Source: Lachnospiraceae bacterium (GTDB lineage Bacteria > Bacillota > Clostridia > Lachnospirales > Lachnospiraceae). Taken from it: a stretch of DNA of 64,000 nt. The notes below the pieces were generated by a model, which did no database searches, was not told the DNA's origin, and worked only from the letters and a program-made list of their open reading frames with translations. Position numbers and translations under genes: made by a program. The stretch spans positions 14,038 through 78,037 of the forward strand of contig CAJTCL010000015.1 of assembly GCA_910575005.1 (NCBI GenBank). The letters are read 5' to 3'. Shown here piece after piece: positions 1-7,733 of this stretch (positions within the stretch are counted from its first letter, which is position 1; the number at the start of each line of letters is the position of its first letter).

Positions 1-229
1 TTATTGTTAATAAGTAATCAGTATAAAAGATAGAAGGCAAATATTTCAACTGAAACAAAATTTTGTCAGAGTCTTTATTGAATTTAAAAGTAATTATTAT
101 TGAAAAAATGATTATATAAATGTTTATAGATATAGAATGCAATTATATATACTGAGGGTATGAGTATATTTAATTTATTTGCGCCGAATTATTGTTAATA
201 AGTAATCAGTATAAAAGATAGAAGGCAAA
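1..229. repeat. 41-bp direct repeat, two copies
   Basis: Positions 1-41 and 189-229 are identical, 188 bp apart, and begin with TTATTGTTAATAAG. Similarity fades beyond 41 bp, but GTCTTTA recurs at a similar distance in both copies. Copy 1 touches the window edge, so the repeat may extend or recur to the left. Function is unknown; an AT-rich tandem repeat close to parS could be origin-associated or a remnant of a duplicated intergenic unit. Confidence 0.8.
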
Positions 230-690
230 CATTTTAATTGAATTAAAACTTGGTCATAGTCTTTAGTAATATAAAATTCATTATTTATACTGTAGATATA
301 ATTAAATATAAAGACTTGCATCAAATTTGTGCTAATTAATATAAGTATTAGGGTAAGAATAAGATAGCAATATATATCAATTAATGAGAACCTGATTATA
401 GTGAGTAAATAATTTGTTTTTTATCTAAAGTATAAATCCAGATAAGGACAAAACCCATAATTTAGTATAAGGAAGAATATACAAATAGTCTTCTCGGATG
501 TGAAAATAAGTATCTACAATATGAAAAGATTTTCATGAGGTCAGTGTCCACATTGATAGCGAGCATCGGATTGTTACGACTACAATCTGAATGATAAAGT
601 CTTTTAAGAAAAAAATAGATGATCATCTATTGATATGTTATAATACTTGTGTTGTCCAACCTACATCCAACAACGGGAGTAGGTGTTCAC

Positions 691-791
691 ATGGAAATTA
701 TCACTGCTTTTTTTTGGTCGCTGTTGCGGCTGGTATAGATTATCACTACATCATGAAATGGTTAGTTGGCGGTCATAAGGACAACAAATAA
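691..791 (+). pseudogene. Small hydrophobic toxin-like peptide gene, frameshifted at a T8 run
   Basis: ATG at 691 starts M-E-I-I-T-A-F-F but runs into a stop after 15 residues. The next frame continues as LVAVAAGIDYHYIMKWL and ends in a lysine-rich tail at 791. Joining the two, by shortening the T8 tract near 707-714 to T6, gives a 32-residue single-membrane-helix peptide of the kind often seen in Lachnospiraceae intergenic regions and resembling type I toxins or holin-like peptides. A TATAAT at 639-644 could be its -10 box. The break may be real decay, slippage-dependent expression or a sequencing error in a homopolymer. Confidence 0.5.
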
Positions 792-819
792 CCTACTGGC
801 GCTTTCCGGTATAAAAGAA

Positions 820-860
820 GAACCCTTGAACTGTACGGCATAGGGTTCGGGGGTTCGTTT
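820..860 (+). terminator. Possible hairpin terminator after the small peptide gene
   Basis: GAACCCT (820-826) pairs with AGGGTTC (842-848), followed by a G- and T-rich stretch ending in TTTCTTT. It lies 30 bp after the small peptide frame. In type I toxin loci such a structure is often shared by the toxin mRNA and an antisense RNA, but no antisense promoter was identified. Confidence 0.35.
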
Positions 861-1642
861 CTTTGTCCACATGGACTTATCACTATTTTTTGTCTATCTA
901 CATTATAGCATATGCAAATTTTAATTACTAGATACATTTACTTTTCACAAAAAAATTATTCTTATCTAGTATCACCCAAGTATTAAATTGATAAAAAAAT
1001 ATATATATTTATTAATTTAACCCATACTTCAATGGTTTGATTTTACATATTGTATCTAATTTAATATCAAATGGATGATTGGTTAAGTTATTTTTAAAAA
1101 TATATTTTTTAGTGTAATACCTCTTATATAGATTTTTTGCTAGACATATTATATAATGCTAATAGAAATTATTATAAGATCCCTATAAATACAATGGTAA
1201 TATGATTAAATAATTATATATCTTTATTTTGAGGAATGACAAGAATAAAATTGTTTGTAGATCCAGTAAATAAAATTTGTATTAAATGTCAAAATATTAA
1301 AGTGATTTGTTTTGTCCATGATGCAGCAACATTTGGTGATTTTCACTTATACATATTATTTTATAGAACTACCAAAATTTAACAAATAGTAGTGGTGTAG
1401 AATGTTTTGCAAAGATCATTATTAATACTGATCTCTACAGTGTAAAGTATGTAGATTTTTTATTGTGATTCGTACACAGTATTTATAAGATATAAATGAC
1501 TTAATACTTAAATAAAATAAGTAATAGCAATTATATTTTTTGATAAATAATAGAATTCTCCCATAGTAAATTAAAAGAGCTTAGTAATGCTATTGCAAAT
1601 ATTAGTTATTGTATTACAGGAGTAAATTATAAATTTGTAAGA

Positions 1643-1658
1643 TGTTTCACGTGAAACA
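1643..1658. promoter_or_regulatory. parS: parS centromere site
   Basis: TGTTTCACGTGAAACA is a perfect 16-bp palindrome matching the Bacillus subtilis parS consensus TGTTNCACGTGAAACA. The symmetry extends one base on each side (1642-1659). It lies about 650 bp upstream of parA-parB, as expected for a chromosomal ParABS locus. ParB is expected to nucleate and spread here. Confidence 0.95.
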
Positions 1659-2311
1659 TATAAAATCAGGATTCGTTATTTATTGTTAAAATTTTTATTG
1701 GTAATAAATTAAAAACCTATAAAATAAGTGCAAAGACTTATTTTAATTATTAAAAATGAATGATTTTATTTGAGTCTAATTAAACAGATTAGTAAGAAAG
1801 TTTTATTAATAGAAATAATGGCTAGTGTAATTGTAATATACTTAATTACGAAGGACATAGCAGAGAAGGGCAGATATGTAGATTTATTTTTTAGATAAAG
1901 ACTATTTGCGCTGGGTAGAAACATGCCATAGATCTGAATAATAGGCAATAACTTATTGTAAATAAATATATAATAAATAAAAAAGGTTATTACATTATAA
2001 ATGCCATAAAATAACTAGTGTAATTATATAAGGAAGGGTTTTGTTAATATACAATTAGTTCCGCTGTATAAAAAAGCTAATGATATTATTTTAAATATCA
2101 AAAATTACCTATAGTATTAAATTTAAAAAAGTGATATAATGAAAATGATAAATGGAGAAAAATATATATTCTATTTATTATACTCGAATCATTTATAAGA
2201 TATTTTTATAATGTAAAAAAAAATAAGTACATCGCACATAAGCGATTATAAAATACGAACTTCATAAACTAACCTGTTTGCAAAATTAGCATGTACAGGA
2301 TGGAGGAAAAT

Positions 2312-3079
2312 ATGGGAAGAATAATAGCAATTGCTAATCAAAAAGGTGGTGTTGGAAAGACAACCACAGCAATTAATTTATCTGCCTGTCTTGCAGAAGC
2401 AGGAAAAAAAGTTTTGACAATAGATTTGGATCCACAGGGAAATACGACCAGCGGTCTTGGATTAGAAAAGGAAGAACTGGAAAATACTGTATATGAATTG
2501 ATGATAGGTAATTGTACAATTAGAGAAAGTGTACAGAAGACAAAAATAGAAAAACTTTTTGTTATTCCTTCAGATATTAATCTTGCAGGTGCAGAAATTG
2601 AATTGTTGGACATCAATGAAAAGGAATATATTTTAAAAAATGAGGTGGATTATATATTTGATGATTATGATTATATTATAATTGATTGTCCTCCTTCTCT
2701 TAGTATGCTTACAATTAATGCTATGACGACAGCCAATACTGTCCTAGTTCCTATTCAATGTGAATATTATGCATTGGAGGGATTAAGCCAATTGATACAT
2801 ACGATTAATTTAGTACAACAAAGATTAAATCCAGAACTTCACATGGAAGGCGTAGTCTTTACTATGTATGATGCCAGAACTAATCTATCTTTGCAAGTGG
2901 TAGAAAATGTAAAGAGTAATTTAAATACTAATATTTATAAAACAATTATACCAAGAAATATTCGTCTGGCAGAAGCCCCAAGTTATGGTTTACCAATTAA
3001 TTTATATGATACAAAATCAGCGGGTGCAGAGAGCTATCGTTTATTGGCAAAAGAAGTCATAGAAAGAGGAGATGTATAA
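2312..3079 (+). CDS. parA: Chromosome partitioning ATPase ParA/Soj
   Basis: ParA-type Walker ATPase that acts with ParB in origin segregation and, in Firmicutes, in control of DnaA. The deviant Walker A motif KGGVGKTTT is at about residues 10-18, the Walker A' region reads LDPQGN and Walker B reads IIIDCPPSL. Length of about 255 residues is normal for Soj. I choose the ATG at 2312 because GGAGG (2302-2306) sits five bases before it; an upstream in-frame ATG at 2291 lacks such a site. The stop codon shares one base with the parB start, indicating translational coupling. Confidence 0.95.
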   Translation: MGRIIAIANQKGGVGKTTTAINLSACLAEAGKKVLTIDLDPQGNTTSGLGLEKEELENTVYELMIGNCTIRESVQKTKIEKLFVIPSDINLAGAEIELLDINEKEYILKNEVDYIFDDYDYIIIDCPPSLSMLTINAMTTANTVLVPIQCEYYALEGLSQLIHTINLVQQRLNPELHMEGVVFTMYDARTNLSLQVVENVKSNLNTNIYKTIIPRNIRLAEAPSYGLPINLYDTKSAGAESYRLLAKEVIERGDV

Positions 3080-3987
3080 TGGCAGCAGCAAGAGGACTGG
3101 GAAAAGGTTTGGATATTATGCTTCCAGATAAAATTGGTACTGCAAATGCCAAAGAAACAGGAACCAATAAGAAACCAGAAGTTGGAAAAGACATTATATT
3201 TGTTAAAGTTGGAAAAATTGAACCAAATAAAGAGCAGCCTAGAAAAAATTTTGATGAGGATTCTTTATTGGAATTAGCTGAGTCTTTGAAACAATATGGT
3301 ATGCTGCAGCCATTATTGGTACAAGATAAGAAGGGTTATTATGAGATCGTTGCGGGGGAACGAAGATGGAGAGCAGCAAAGCTTGCTGGATTAAAAGAAA
3401 TTCCTGTAATCATAAAAAAACTGACTGATCAGGAAATTGTTGAGATATCTCTCATTGAAAATATTCAAAGAGAAAATTTAAATCCAATTGAAGAGGCTTT
3501 AGCATACAAAAGATTGTTAAACGAATTTAATTTAAAACAGGATGAAGTGGCAGAACGAGTATCAAAATCTAGAACAGCAGTGACAAATGCAATTAGGTTA
3601 TTAAAATTGGATGAACGTGTACAGAGAATGGTTATTGATGATCTTTTGACGACAGGACATGCCCGTGCTCTTCTTGCTATTGCAGATCCTGAAAAACAAT
3701 ATTTATTGGCTCAACAAATTTTTGATGAAAAGTTAAGTGTCAGAGAAACGGAAAAACTTGTGAAAAAACTGCAAAAACCGAAGTTGGAATCAACGAAGAA
3801 GTTGGAAAATGATATGACAGTTTTTTATGAGGACATGGAACAAAAACTGAAAAATATTATGGGGACAAAGGTATCTATTCATCAGAAAGATAAAGAAAAA
3901 GGAAAAATTGAAATAGAGTATTATACAAGTGATGAATTAGAGCGAATCATGGAACTATTTCAATCTATTCATCAAATGGAAAATTAA
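3079..3987 (+). CDS. parB: Chromosome partitioning protein ParB/Spo0J
   Basis: ParB/Spo0J nuclease-fold partition protein, expected to bind the parS at 1643 and slide as a CTP-dependent clamp. The N-terminal part has the box-II motif GERRWRAA near residue 95; a central helix-turn-helix covers about residues 145-200 (QDEVAERVSKSRTAVTNAIR); the last 60 residues resemble the dimerisation domain. The start overlaps the parA stop by one base. At 302 residues the length is typical. Confidence 0.95.
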   Translation: MAAARGLGKGLDIMLPDKIGTANAKETGTNKKPEVGKDIIFVKVGKIEPNKEQPRKNFDEDSLLELAESLKQYGMLQPLLVQDKKGYYEIVAGERRWRAAKLAGLKEIPVIIKKLTDQEIVEISLIENIQRENLNPIEEALAYKRLLNEFNLKQDEVAERVSKSRTAVTNAIRLLKLDERVQRMVIDDLLTTGHARALLAIADPEKQYLLAQQIFDEKLSVRETEKLVKKLQKPKLESTKKLENDMTVFYEDMEQKLKNIMGTKVSIHQKDKEKGKIEIEYYTSDELERIMELFQSIHQMEN

Positions 3988-4044
3988 AACATATGTTCTT
4001 GTGTAAAATACAATTATGAAAATTATTAGGGAGAGGAGCAAAAA

Positions 4045-4587
4045 ATGGATACCATAAGTTCAGAATTTTTAGACATATATTTTACTGTGGATGAGTTTCT
4101 ATTGGCTATTGCAATTATGGCAGCAGCTATGGTGCTGTTGTTTATTTTGTTATTGGTTAATATGGGAAAGACAAAGAAGATCCGTAAAAAATATGAAGCT
4201 TTCATGCAGGGGAAAAATGCGGAATCACTTGAGGAAACATTAGTGAGAAGAATTCAGCAGGTGGAGGAGCTTTTAGAGTCTGAGAGCAAAAATCGGGAAA
4301 ATATTCAACAAATTTCTGATGCGTTGAAATGTACTTTTCAGAAGGTTGGTATGGTTAAATATGATGCCTTTCACGAAATGGGAGGTAAGTTGAGTTTTTC
4401 ATTGGCATTATTGGATCAGAAAAATGATGGATTTATCATCAATGCCATGCATAGCAGAGAAGGTTGTTATACTTATATCAAAGAAATATTAGATGGCAAT
4501 TCCATTATTGTATTGGCGGATGAAGAAAAAGAGGCGCTGGATATTGCAATGGGAACCAAGGATGAAAAAATAGAAAAAACAGAATAA
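4045..4587 (+). CDS. DUF4446 family membrane protein
   Basis: A 180-residue protein with one N-terminal transmembrane helix (about residues 20-40), a charged coiled-coil stretch (about 55-100) and a C-terminal DUF4446 domain with the characteristic run YDAFHEMGGKLSF and HSREGCYTYIKEI. This family commonly sits beside parB in Clostridia; no function is established. GGGAGAGGAG precedes the start. It lies 57 bp after parB and is probably in the same transcription unit. Confidence 0.85.
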   Translation: MDTISSEFLDIYFTVDEFLLAIAIMAAAMVLLFILLLVNMGKTKKIRKKYEAFMQGKNAESLEETLVRRIQQVEELLESESKNRENIQQISDALKCTFQKVGMVKYDAFHEMGGKLSFSLALLDQKNDGFIINAMHSREGCYTYIKEILDGNSIIVLADEEKEALDIAMGTKDEKIEKTE

Positions 4588-4686
4588 TTTAATAAAATTT
4601 GATATAAATTTAAAAGAAAAATTGCAAATATATGATTTCTATTATATAATATTAGAAACAACTTTTTGCAGAAGGGAGGGGATAGA

Positions 4687-5568
4687 ATGAATAGTTACCT
4701 CAGAAGTATTGGTTTTAGAAGCATCAAAAATAGGCGTGAAATGAATCTTTTAATTGATGATATAGTGAAAAATCCAGATAAGAAAATTGTTACTGAAGAT
4801 GGAGATGGCAATGTATTTGCAGAACTTAGCAGAGAGTTTGGCCAATTTATTGGAATTGCAGTGCGTGGAGAATATTTGGACGATGTGAATTTTCATGTAG
4901 ATTGTTATTATCCATATTTCATTGGCAGTGGTGTGACAACGGACGAAAAGGTTGAGATTGAAAAACGCTCGGATAGAGAGGCATATGCTGGTATTTGTGA
5001 TGAAATGCGAATTGGAGTAACATTGATTTTTTATTTGCAGAATGTAGTAGAATATCTGCAGGAATCCCGTTCTAAAAATGGCAGAAGAGTTCCGGTCAAT
5101 ACAACGATTTCAGCGTTGTCGACAGGTGGAAAGATTGTGTTACCTGTATATAAAAATGAGTCACAGATTAAGAATAGTGAAAAATATAATAACAATCGTA
5201 ATCATTTGATGGCAGCCGCCAGAGAAGGCGACGAAGAAGCGATGGAAAGTTTGACTTTAGAGGATATTGATACTTATTCTATGATTTCTAAGAGAATTAT
5301 GAAAGAAGATATTCTTTCCATTGTGGAGACTTATTTTATGCCTTATGGGATCGAAAGTGACCAATATAGTATTATGGGTGAAATTTTGGATTTCTATACA
5401 TTGCAAAATAAACAAACGAAAGAGAAGTGTTATGTATTGACATTAGATAGCAATCATTTAATTTTCGATGTATGTATCAATCAAGAAGATTTACTTGGAG
5501 AACCGGCACCTGGACGTAGGTTTAAAGGTACGATATGGATGCAAGGACAGGTACACTATAATATATAA
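4687..5568 (+). CDS. DUF3881 family protein
   Basis: A 293-residue soluble protein resembling the DUF3881 family, which in Lachnospiraceae usually lies near the partition genes or serS. It opens NSYLRSIGFR and carries conserved stretches such as YSIMGEILDF and ends QVHYNI. I choose the ATG at 4687 because GGGAGGGG lies seven to eight bases upstream; an earlier in-frame ATG adds seven residues without a site. Function unknown. It is the last ordinary chromosomal gene before the tRNA and the integrated element. Confidence 0.8.
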   Translation: MNSYLRSIGFRSIKNRREMNLLIDDIVKNPDKKIVTEDGDGNVFAELSREFGQFIGIAVRGEYLDDVNFHVDCYYPYFIGSGVTTDEKVEIEKRSDREAYAGICDEMRIGVTLIFYLQNVVEYLQESRSKNGRRVPVNTTISALSTGGKIVLPVYKNESQIKNSEKYNNNRNHLMAAAREGDEEAMESLTLEDIDTYSMISKRIMKEDILSIVETYFMPYGIESDQYSIMGEILDFYTLQNKQTKEKCYVLTLDSNHLIFDVCINQEDLLGEPAPGRRFKGTIWMQGQVHYNI

Positions 5569-5638
5569 ATTGTTGTATATTATTGCTTTGATTATTTTGA
5601 GTAGCATAAGTTGTGTCTTAGCTATTATATAAATATAA

Positions 5639-5667
5639 TTGACAAAAAGTTAGATAACATGTATAAT
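5639..5667 (+). promoter_or_regulatory. Consensus sigma-A promoter of the tRNA-Arg locus
   Basis: TTGACA at 5639-5644 and TATAAT at 5662-5667 are separated by exactly 17 bp, a full consensus promoter. It lies 19 bp before the truncated tRNA copy at 5686 and about 130 bp before the intact tRNA, so transcription must read through the fragment to reach the complete gene unless a second promoter exists. Confidence 0.9.
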
Positions 5668-5685
5668 CAAAAAGGTTATTTAATT

Positions 5686-5725
5686 GTCGCTATAGCTCAG
5701 CTGGATAGAGCGACCGCCTCCTAAG
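5686..5725 (+). pseudogene. 5' fragment of tRNA-Arg (first 40 nt)
   Basis: These 40 bases are identical to the first 40 bases of the intact tRNA-Arg at 5799, ending just after the CCT anticodon. The sequence then diverges into a short inverted repeat (AGTGTT, AACACT) and unrelated AT-rich DNA. The break in the anticodon loop is a common tRNA integration position, so this may be a scar of an earlier integration or excision; a local duplication is the alternative. Confidence 0.85.
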
Positions 5726-5798
5726 AAAGTGTTAAAACACTCGCCTAAGAGGAAAAGGAAAAAGGTAACAAGTAAAACTAAATATAGATTTTGTAACT

Positions 5799-5872
5799 GT
5801 CGCTATAGCTCAGCTGGATAGAGCGACCGCCTCCTAAGCGGTAGGTCGGAGGTTCAAATCCTCTTAGCGACG
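5799..5872 (+). tRNA. tRNA-Arg (anticodon CCT)
   Basis: A 74-nt cloverleaf. The acceptor GTCGCTA pairs with TAGCGAC, followed by discriminator G. The D arm, an anticodon stem CCGCC/GGCGG-type pairing with loop CTCCTAA (anticodon CCT, reading AGG) and a T loop TTCAAAT are all visible. CCA is not encoded. The integrated element begins directly after it, so the 3' end is the likely left attachment site. Confidence 0.95.
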
Positions 5873-5882
5873 CTGAAAACAT

Positions 5883-5926
5883 CGCCGAAAACATTGATTT
5901 TTCAAGGTTTTCGGCGTTTCTCATTT
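5883..5926 (+). terminator. Rho-independent terminator after tRNA-Arg
   Basis: CGCCGAAAAC (5883-5892) pairs perfectly with GTTTTCGGCG (5907-5916) across a 14-nt loop, followed by TTTCTCATTTT. It lies 10 bp after the tRNA. Because it is past the tRNA 3' end it may belong to the inserted element or be part of the attachment region. Confidence 0.8.
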
Positions 5927-5957
5927 TCCAAAAGAATTTGAACTCGTAGCAATTTGC

Positions 5958-6127
5958 GATTAGCAGAAGCGATTTTTGCTAATCAGATTTAACCACAGAG
6001 AAATTGAACTGTTAATTATCGTCACCGATTAGCTTGCTAATGATTAGCAAGAAAATTGATGTTTTTGCTAATCAAAATGGCTCTCCTGCTAATCGGAGAA
6101 AAAATCGTGCAAAAAAGTCTGCTAATT
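5958..6127. repeat. Cluster of GCTAAT/ATTAGC iterons
   Basis: GATTAGC or its complement GCTAATC occurs at 5958, 5978, 6027, 6042, 6067 and 6088, with near matches GCTAATG at 6036 and GCTAATT at 6121. Two of these form the 17-bp palindrome TTGCTAATGATTAGCAA at 6034-6050. Both orientations are used and nothing in this stretch looks coding. Position at the element end and upstream of parA-parB suggests integrase arm sites, a partition centromere or a replication iteron array. Confidence 0.8.
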
Positions 6128-6241
6128 GAAAAGGCAAAAGTTACTCGTTCAAAGAGCTTTTTTCTGGTGTTACATAATCCCGTATGTTTGAATATATTGC
6201 CGTCCGTTTATATAATGAAAGAAAAAAGGACGGTGATATGA

Positions 6242-6436
6242 ATGAGAGAAAAGAAAAATCATTTATATGTGGATAGTGAAGAAAGAAAACTCCTGTTGCA
6301 TAGCCTTGTGGGATTAAAAAATCAGCTCATACAGCAAGGAAGATATACGGATTGCGTTGATGAGCTTATTATCAAGGTTATCCATGCACCTGTAAAAAAG
6401 TTAAGGGTAGAAATGGCAGGAAGAAGTGATGTGTGA
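6242..6436 (+). CDS. Small element-borne protein, paralogue of the 47221 gene
   Basis: A 64-residue basic protein of unknown function. Its middle and end (LKNQLIQQGRYTDCVDELI, then HAPVKKLRV) align with the protein at 47221-47418, which has RTQQIQEERPTEPVDELIS and YAPTKKVKV. No catalytic motif or membrane segment. The start lies within a purine-rich sequence AGGACGGTGATATGA. It overlaps the next gene by a few bases and follows the iteron cluster directly. Confidence 0.65.
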   Translation: MREKKNHLYVDSEERKLLLHSLVGLKNQLIQQGRYTDCVDELIIKVIHAPVKKLRVEMAGRSDV

Positions 6437-6764
6437 TAAGGAATTTAAAGAACTGGTGAAAATAGCGGTCGAGAAACTAAAAGATGAATCTGTATTGAAA
6501 CTGTTACAAGCGGATGCAAGTTATCAAAAAGATAGTAATAATGAGGGAAGTGCAGAGGATGCCTTTAATCAGCTTGATTTGACGGAGAAGCAGAGGGAAG
6601 TTTGCCAACGTCTTTTAGATTGCAGAGATAAGCAGGATTTTGAATATGGTACTCATGCGTATATTGCAGGGCTGATAGATGCGTTTCATATTATGGCGGT
6701 ATTGTTCCCAGAGAAATGGGATATAGAGAGAATAAGGGAAGCCTTATCATTAAAGGGCAGATAA
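6429..6764 (+). CDS. Hypothetical helical protein
   Basis: A protein of about 111 residues, predicted mostly helical and acidic, with a conserved-looking core LTEKQREVCQRLLDCRDKQ and a C-terminal segment AYIAGLIDAFHIMAVLF. The shape resembles small phage/ICE proteins of the DUF6809 kind, but I am not sure of membership. The ATG at 6429 overlaps the upstream stop and has GGAAG a few bases before it; a GTG one codon upstream is also possible. Ends before a strong terminator. Confidence 0.6.
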   Translation: MCDKEFKELVKIAVEKLKDESVLKLLQADASYQKDSNNEGSAEDAFNQLDLTEKQREVCQRLLDCRDKQDFEYGTHAYIAGLIDAFHIMAVLFPEKWDIERIREALSLKGR

Positions 6765-6787
6765 TAAAACTGAATAGATTTTTACAT

Positions 6788-6837
6788 AGCCGATTGGTGT
6801 AGTTTAGCAAGTAAAAACAGCCAGTCGGCTTTTTTTA
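6788..6837 (+). terminator. Terminator with TTTACATAGCC leader element
   Basis: AGCCGATTGG (6788-6797) pairs with CCAGTCGGCT (6821-6830) with one G-T wobble, followed by seven Ts. It is preceded by TTTTTACAT, which recurs before similar hairpins at 6851 and 42108. It closes the two-gene unit upstream and separates it from parA. Confidence 0.85.
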
Positions 6838-6849
6838 TTGCCATGAATC

Positions 6850-6880
6850 CTTTACATAGCCACCTTGACAAAGTGGCTAA
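6850..6880 (+). promoter_or_regulatory. TTTACATAGCC hairpin upstream of element parA
   Basis: TTTACAT (6851-6857) is followed by AGCCAC (6858-6863) pairing with GTGGCT (6873-6878). The stem differs from the 6788 hairpin but keeps the pairing, and there is no T-run, so it is unlikely to be a terminator. It ends 28 bases before the parA start and just before its AAAGGAGG site, so it may regulate parA mRNA or be a protein-binding site. Confidence 0.6.
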
Positions 6881-6905
6881 ATTTATGCGAAAGGAGGACG
6901 CACCT

Positions 6906-7733
6906 ATGTCAAATTGCAAAGTGATTGCTTTAACCAACCAGAAAGGCGGTGTCGGCAAGACCACTACGGCGGTCAATCTGGGTGTCAGTCTGGCACAGCA
7001 AGGTAAAAAAGTCCTGCTCATTGATGCCGATGCACAGGCAAATTTAACTATGTCGCTTGGCTATGGCAGACCAGATGATTTGTCGGATACGCTCTCAAGC
7101 ATCATGCAGGATGTGATAGACGATAAGCCTGCCAATGTCCAGAAAGCTATCCTGCACCATAATGAGGGCGTTGACCTGCTCCCATCCAACATTGAACTGT
7201 CGGGACTGGAAGTAAGGCTGATAAACGCCATAAGCCGTGAAAGTGTGCTGAAAACCTGTATCAATGAGGTAAAAAAGAATTATGATACAGTCCTCATTGA
7301 CTGTATGCCGAGTTTAGGTATGCTCACAATCAATGCACTTGCGGCGGCTGACAGCGTGGTTATCCCGACACAGCCCCATTATCTTTCTGCAAAGGGCTTA
7401 GAGCTGTTGCTTCGCTCCGTGTCTAAAGTCAAGCGGCAAATCAATCCCCATCTGCGGATTGACGGTATCTTGATGACGATGGTAATGCCACGCACGAACA
7501 TCTCTAAAGAAATTACCGCAACGGTAAAGAGTGCCTACGGGCAGAGGATTAAAGTTTTTGATGCCCAGATACCCCATTCCATCCGTGCGGTAGAAGCCAC
7601 CGCAGAGGGCAAGAGCATTTTTGCCTACGACAAAGGCGGCAAGGTAGCCGCAGCTTATGAGCAGTTTGGAAAGGAGGTGGCAGAGATTGGCGAGAAGCAA
7701 AAGAACAGGAATCGAGCTGACCGCATACGATGA
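6906..7733 (+). CDS. ICE partition ATPase ParA
   Basis: Second ParA-type Walker ATPase, 275 residues, on the mobile element. The deviant Walker A is KGGVGKTTT near residue 13, A' reads IDADAQANLT and B reads VLIDCMPSLG. It probably stabilises the excised circular or replicating form of the ICE together with the overlapping ParB. The ATG at 6906 has AAAGGAGG eight bases upstream. It shares the motif order of the chromosomal ParA but differs extensively in the C-terminal third, so cross-talk cannot be judged from sequence. Confidence 0.92.
   Translation: MSNCKVIALTNQKGGVGKTTTAVNLGVSLAQQGKKVLLIDADAQANLTMSLGYGRPDDLSDTLSSIMQDVIDDKPANVQKAILHHNEGVDLLPSNIELSGLEVRLINAISRESVLKTCINEVKKNYDTVLIDCMPSLGMLTINALAAADSVVIPTQPHYLSAKGLELLLRSVSKVKRQINPHLRIDGILMTMVMPRTNISKEITATVKSAYGQRIKVFDAQIPHSIRAVEATAEGKSIFAYDKGGKVAAAYEQFGKEVAEIGEKQKNRNRADRIR

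Larger units (their letters stand above)
1..2311. other. AT-rich origin-proximal intergenic region
   Basis: No convincing intact gene is visible in these 2.3 kb. The stretch is very AT-rich, with a direct repeat at its left edge, a broken small-peptide gene near 691-791 and a parS site at 1643-1658. I looked for a DnaA-box cluster and saw only single-mismatch matches such as TTGTCCACA near 873, so I do not call an origin. The short open frames here have no good ribosome binding site and no recognisable family. Confidence 0.6.

Noticed and set aside
1766-1948. Minus-strand 60-codon frame in the AT-rich region
   Set aside because: Biased to AT-rich codons, no ribosome binding site and no recognisable family; likely chance.
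1-2290. Possible oriC with DnaA boxes
   Set aside because: Only isolated single-mismatch boxes were seen (for example TTGTCCACA near 873); no cluster.
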